From: Turnera subulata
Taxonomy: Eukaryota; Streptophyta; Magnoliopsida; Malpighiales; Passifloraceae
Length of the DNA stretch: 64,000 nt
Direction: 5' to 3'
Assembly (NCBI GenBank): GCA_028386065.3
Contig: JAKUCV010001646.1
Location: 103,671 to 167,670 of the forward strand
How positions within the stretch are numbered: position 1 is the stretch's first letter; each line of letters starts with the position of its first letter. Made by a program: the position numbers and the translations under genes. Shown one piece after another: positions 63,226-64,000 of this stretch. The notes beneath the pieces are model-generated. The model ran no database searches and was not told the DNA's origin. It worked only from the letters and a program-made list of their open reading frames with translations.

Positions 63226-64000
63226 TGTAACAGCCCGGGTAAATTTTTGATTTTTACCGGGACTGTAGAAATCGTTTCACCGTGATTTACTGTTGAATTA
63301 ATCTCGGGTAATTAATTTACGGTAAAACGGGAGTCGTTTTTCGAAACCGAGAATTTTCCCGCGCTCGGGAGTATCCTCCTGACTAACCGAGCCTCGGTTT
63401 CCAGTTCCGAGACTTGGATGACGTTCAGGGGAATTAATCGGATTTTTCGAGCCCAAGTCATATTTTTGGACTCGGGACGGAATTTGTCGGAAAGACGGGA
63501 GTATCCCTGCGTTTACAGGATTCCGACATGAGAATCCGGACCGGCCGAATGTGGTTGCCCGAGCCACTCTTCTTTCTCCTCTTTCCTTCCTCTTCCTCTT
63601 TCCCGGCAGCGTTTCTTTTCTCTCTCTCGGTTTTTCCCGGCCACGTGGGCCCCACTCCTCTTCCCTCTTCTTTTCTTCTTTCCCTTCTTTCTTTTCTTTC
63701 TCCTTTCTCTTTTCTATTTTTTTTTCTTTCTTTTCTTCTCAATTTTCTTTCTCCAGCCGCCGGCCCACCCTTCCTTTTTCGTTTTCTACCCGTGACTAAC
63801 CAGCCCCACTCCCACCTCTTCTCTTTTCCTTTTCCTTATTTCCCCGTGACTCTCCAACTCCACCATCTCTGCCATCTTTTCTTTTTCTTCAGTCCATTCT
63901 TTCTGCAACCTGAGAAAAACAAAAAAAAAAACACTGCTAAACACCAATACCGCCGCGAGCCACCAGTTTCTCCCCTTTCCTCTTCCTCACGCGACCCGCT
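63226..64000 (+). mobile_element. LTR 'F', 5' part (runs off the window)
   Basis: F starts TGTAACAGCCCGGG, followed by TTTTTACCGGGACTGTA and TGATTTACTGTTGAATTAATC, as in LTRs A and B. From about 63400 it diverges: the low-complexity tract is pyrimidine-rich (63565-63900) on this strand, whereas A and B have a purine-rich tract. The expected left TSD is ACTGC (63221-63225); the right end is outside the window. Confidence 0.8.

Overview
This window is nuclear DNA of a flowering plant, most likely a eudicot; I cannot name the species. The evidence is intron-rich genes with plant-type proteins (myosin XI, a VQ-motif protein, GPI8), a U5 snRNA gene with the plant USE/TATA promoter and plant 3' box, and a dense set of plant transposable elements (L1-type LINE, Ty1/copia, long non-coding LTRs, MULEs, Stowaway-type MITE, tRNA-derived SINE).

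Layout. 1-4187: two nested long LTRs, both running off the left edge. 4188-7638: a VQ-motif gene on the minus strand (5860-6282) and a broken partial copy of its 3' half (4188-4473). 7655-12813: one L1-type LINE on the minus strand with a 16-bp target-site duplication (TSD). 12830-15310: mostly featureless. 15313-26313: a 'Russian doll' in which a Stowaway-type MITE holds solo LTR A, A holds solo LTR B, and B holds an inverted solo LTR C carrying an internal 2.3-kb tandem duplication; each LTR boundary has its own perfect 5-bp TSD. 27703-32531: a MULE-type MITE split by a decayed copia element (28115-32515).

33.4-51.2 kb is the gene island. A 38-exon myosin XI gene (33377-43084, 1530 codons) is followed by a U5 snRNA gene (about 43913-44050), an F-box pseudogene on the minus strand (44.5-45.7 kb), a SINE (about 46.0-46.2 kb) and a 10-exon GPI8 gene (47029-51219, 405 codons). 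I assembled both large gene models by hand from splice sites. Both give complete open frames whose summed exon lengths are multiples of three.

51.2-64 kb is again transposon-rich: an RNase H remnant, small tandem repeats, a copia-derived element on the minus strand with nearly identical LTRs but a ruined interior (54409-59991), a MULE with long inverted repeats that encloses GC-rich gene-like sequence (60083-62086), a fragment of a Ty3/gypsy gag, a second MULE end, and the start of another LTR of the 15-26 kb family (63226 to the window end).

The host genes do not form a pathway. The myosin drives organelle movement on actin, U5 acts in splicing, GPI8 attaches GPI anchors in the ER, and the VQ protein is a probable plastid/nuclear stress co-regulator. 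The unifying theme is transposon nesting, and the most unusual signal is an array of small covarying hairpins plus an intron-like module inside the long LTR family.
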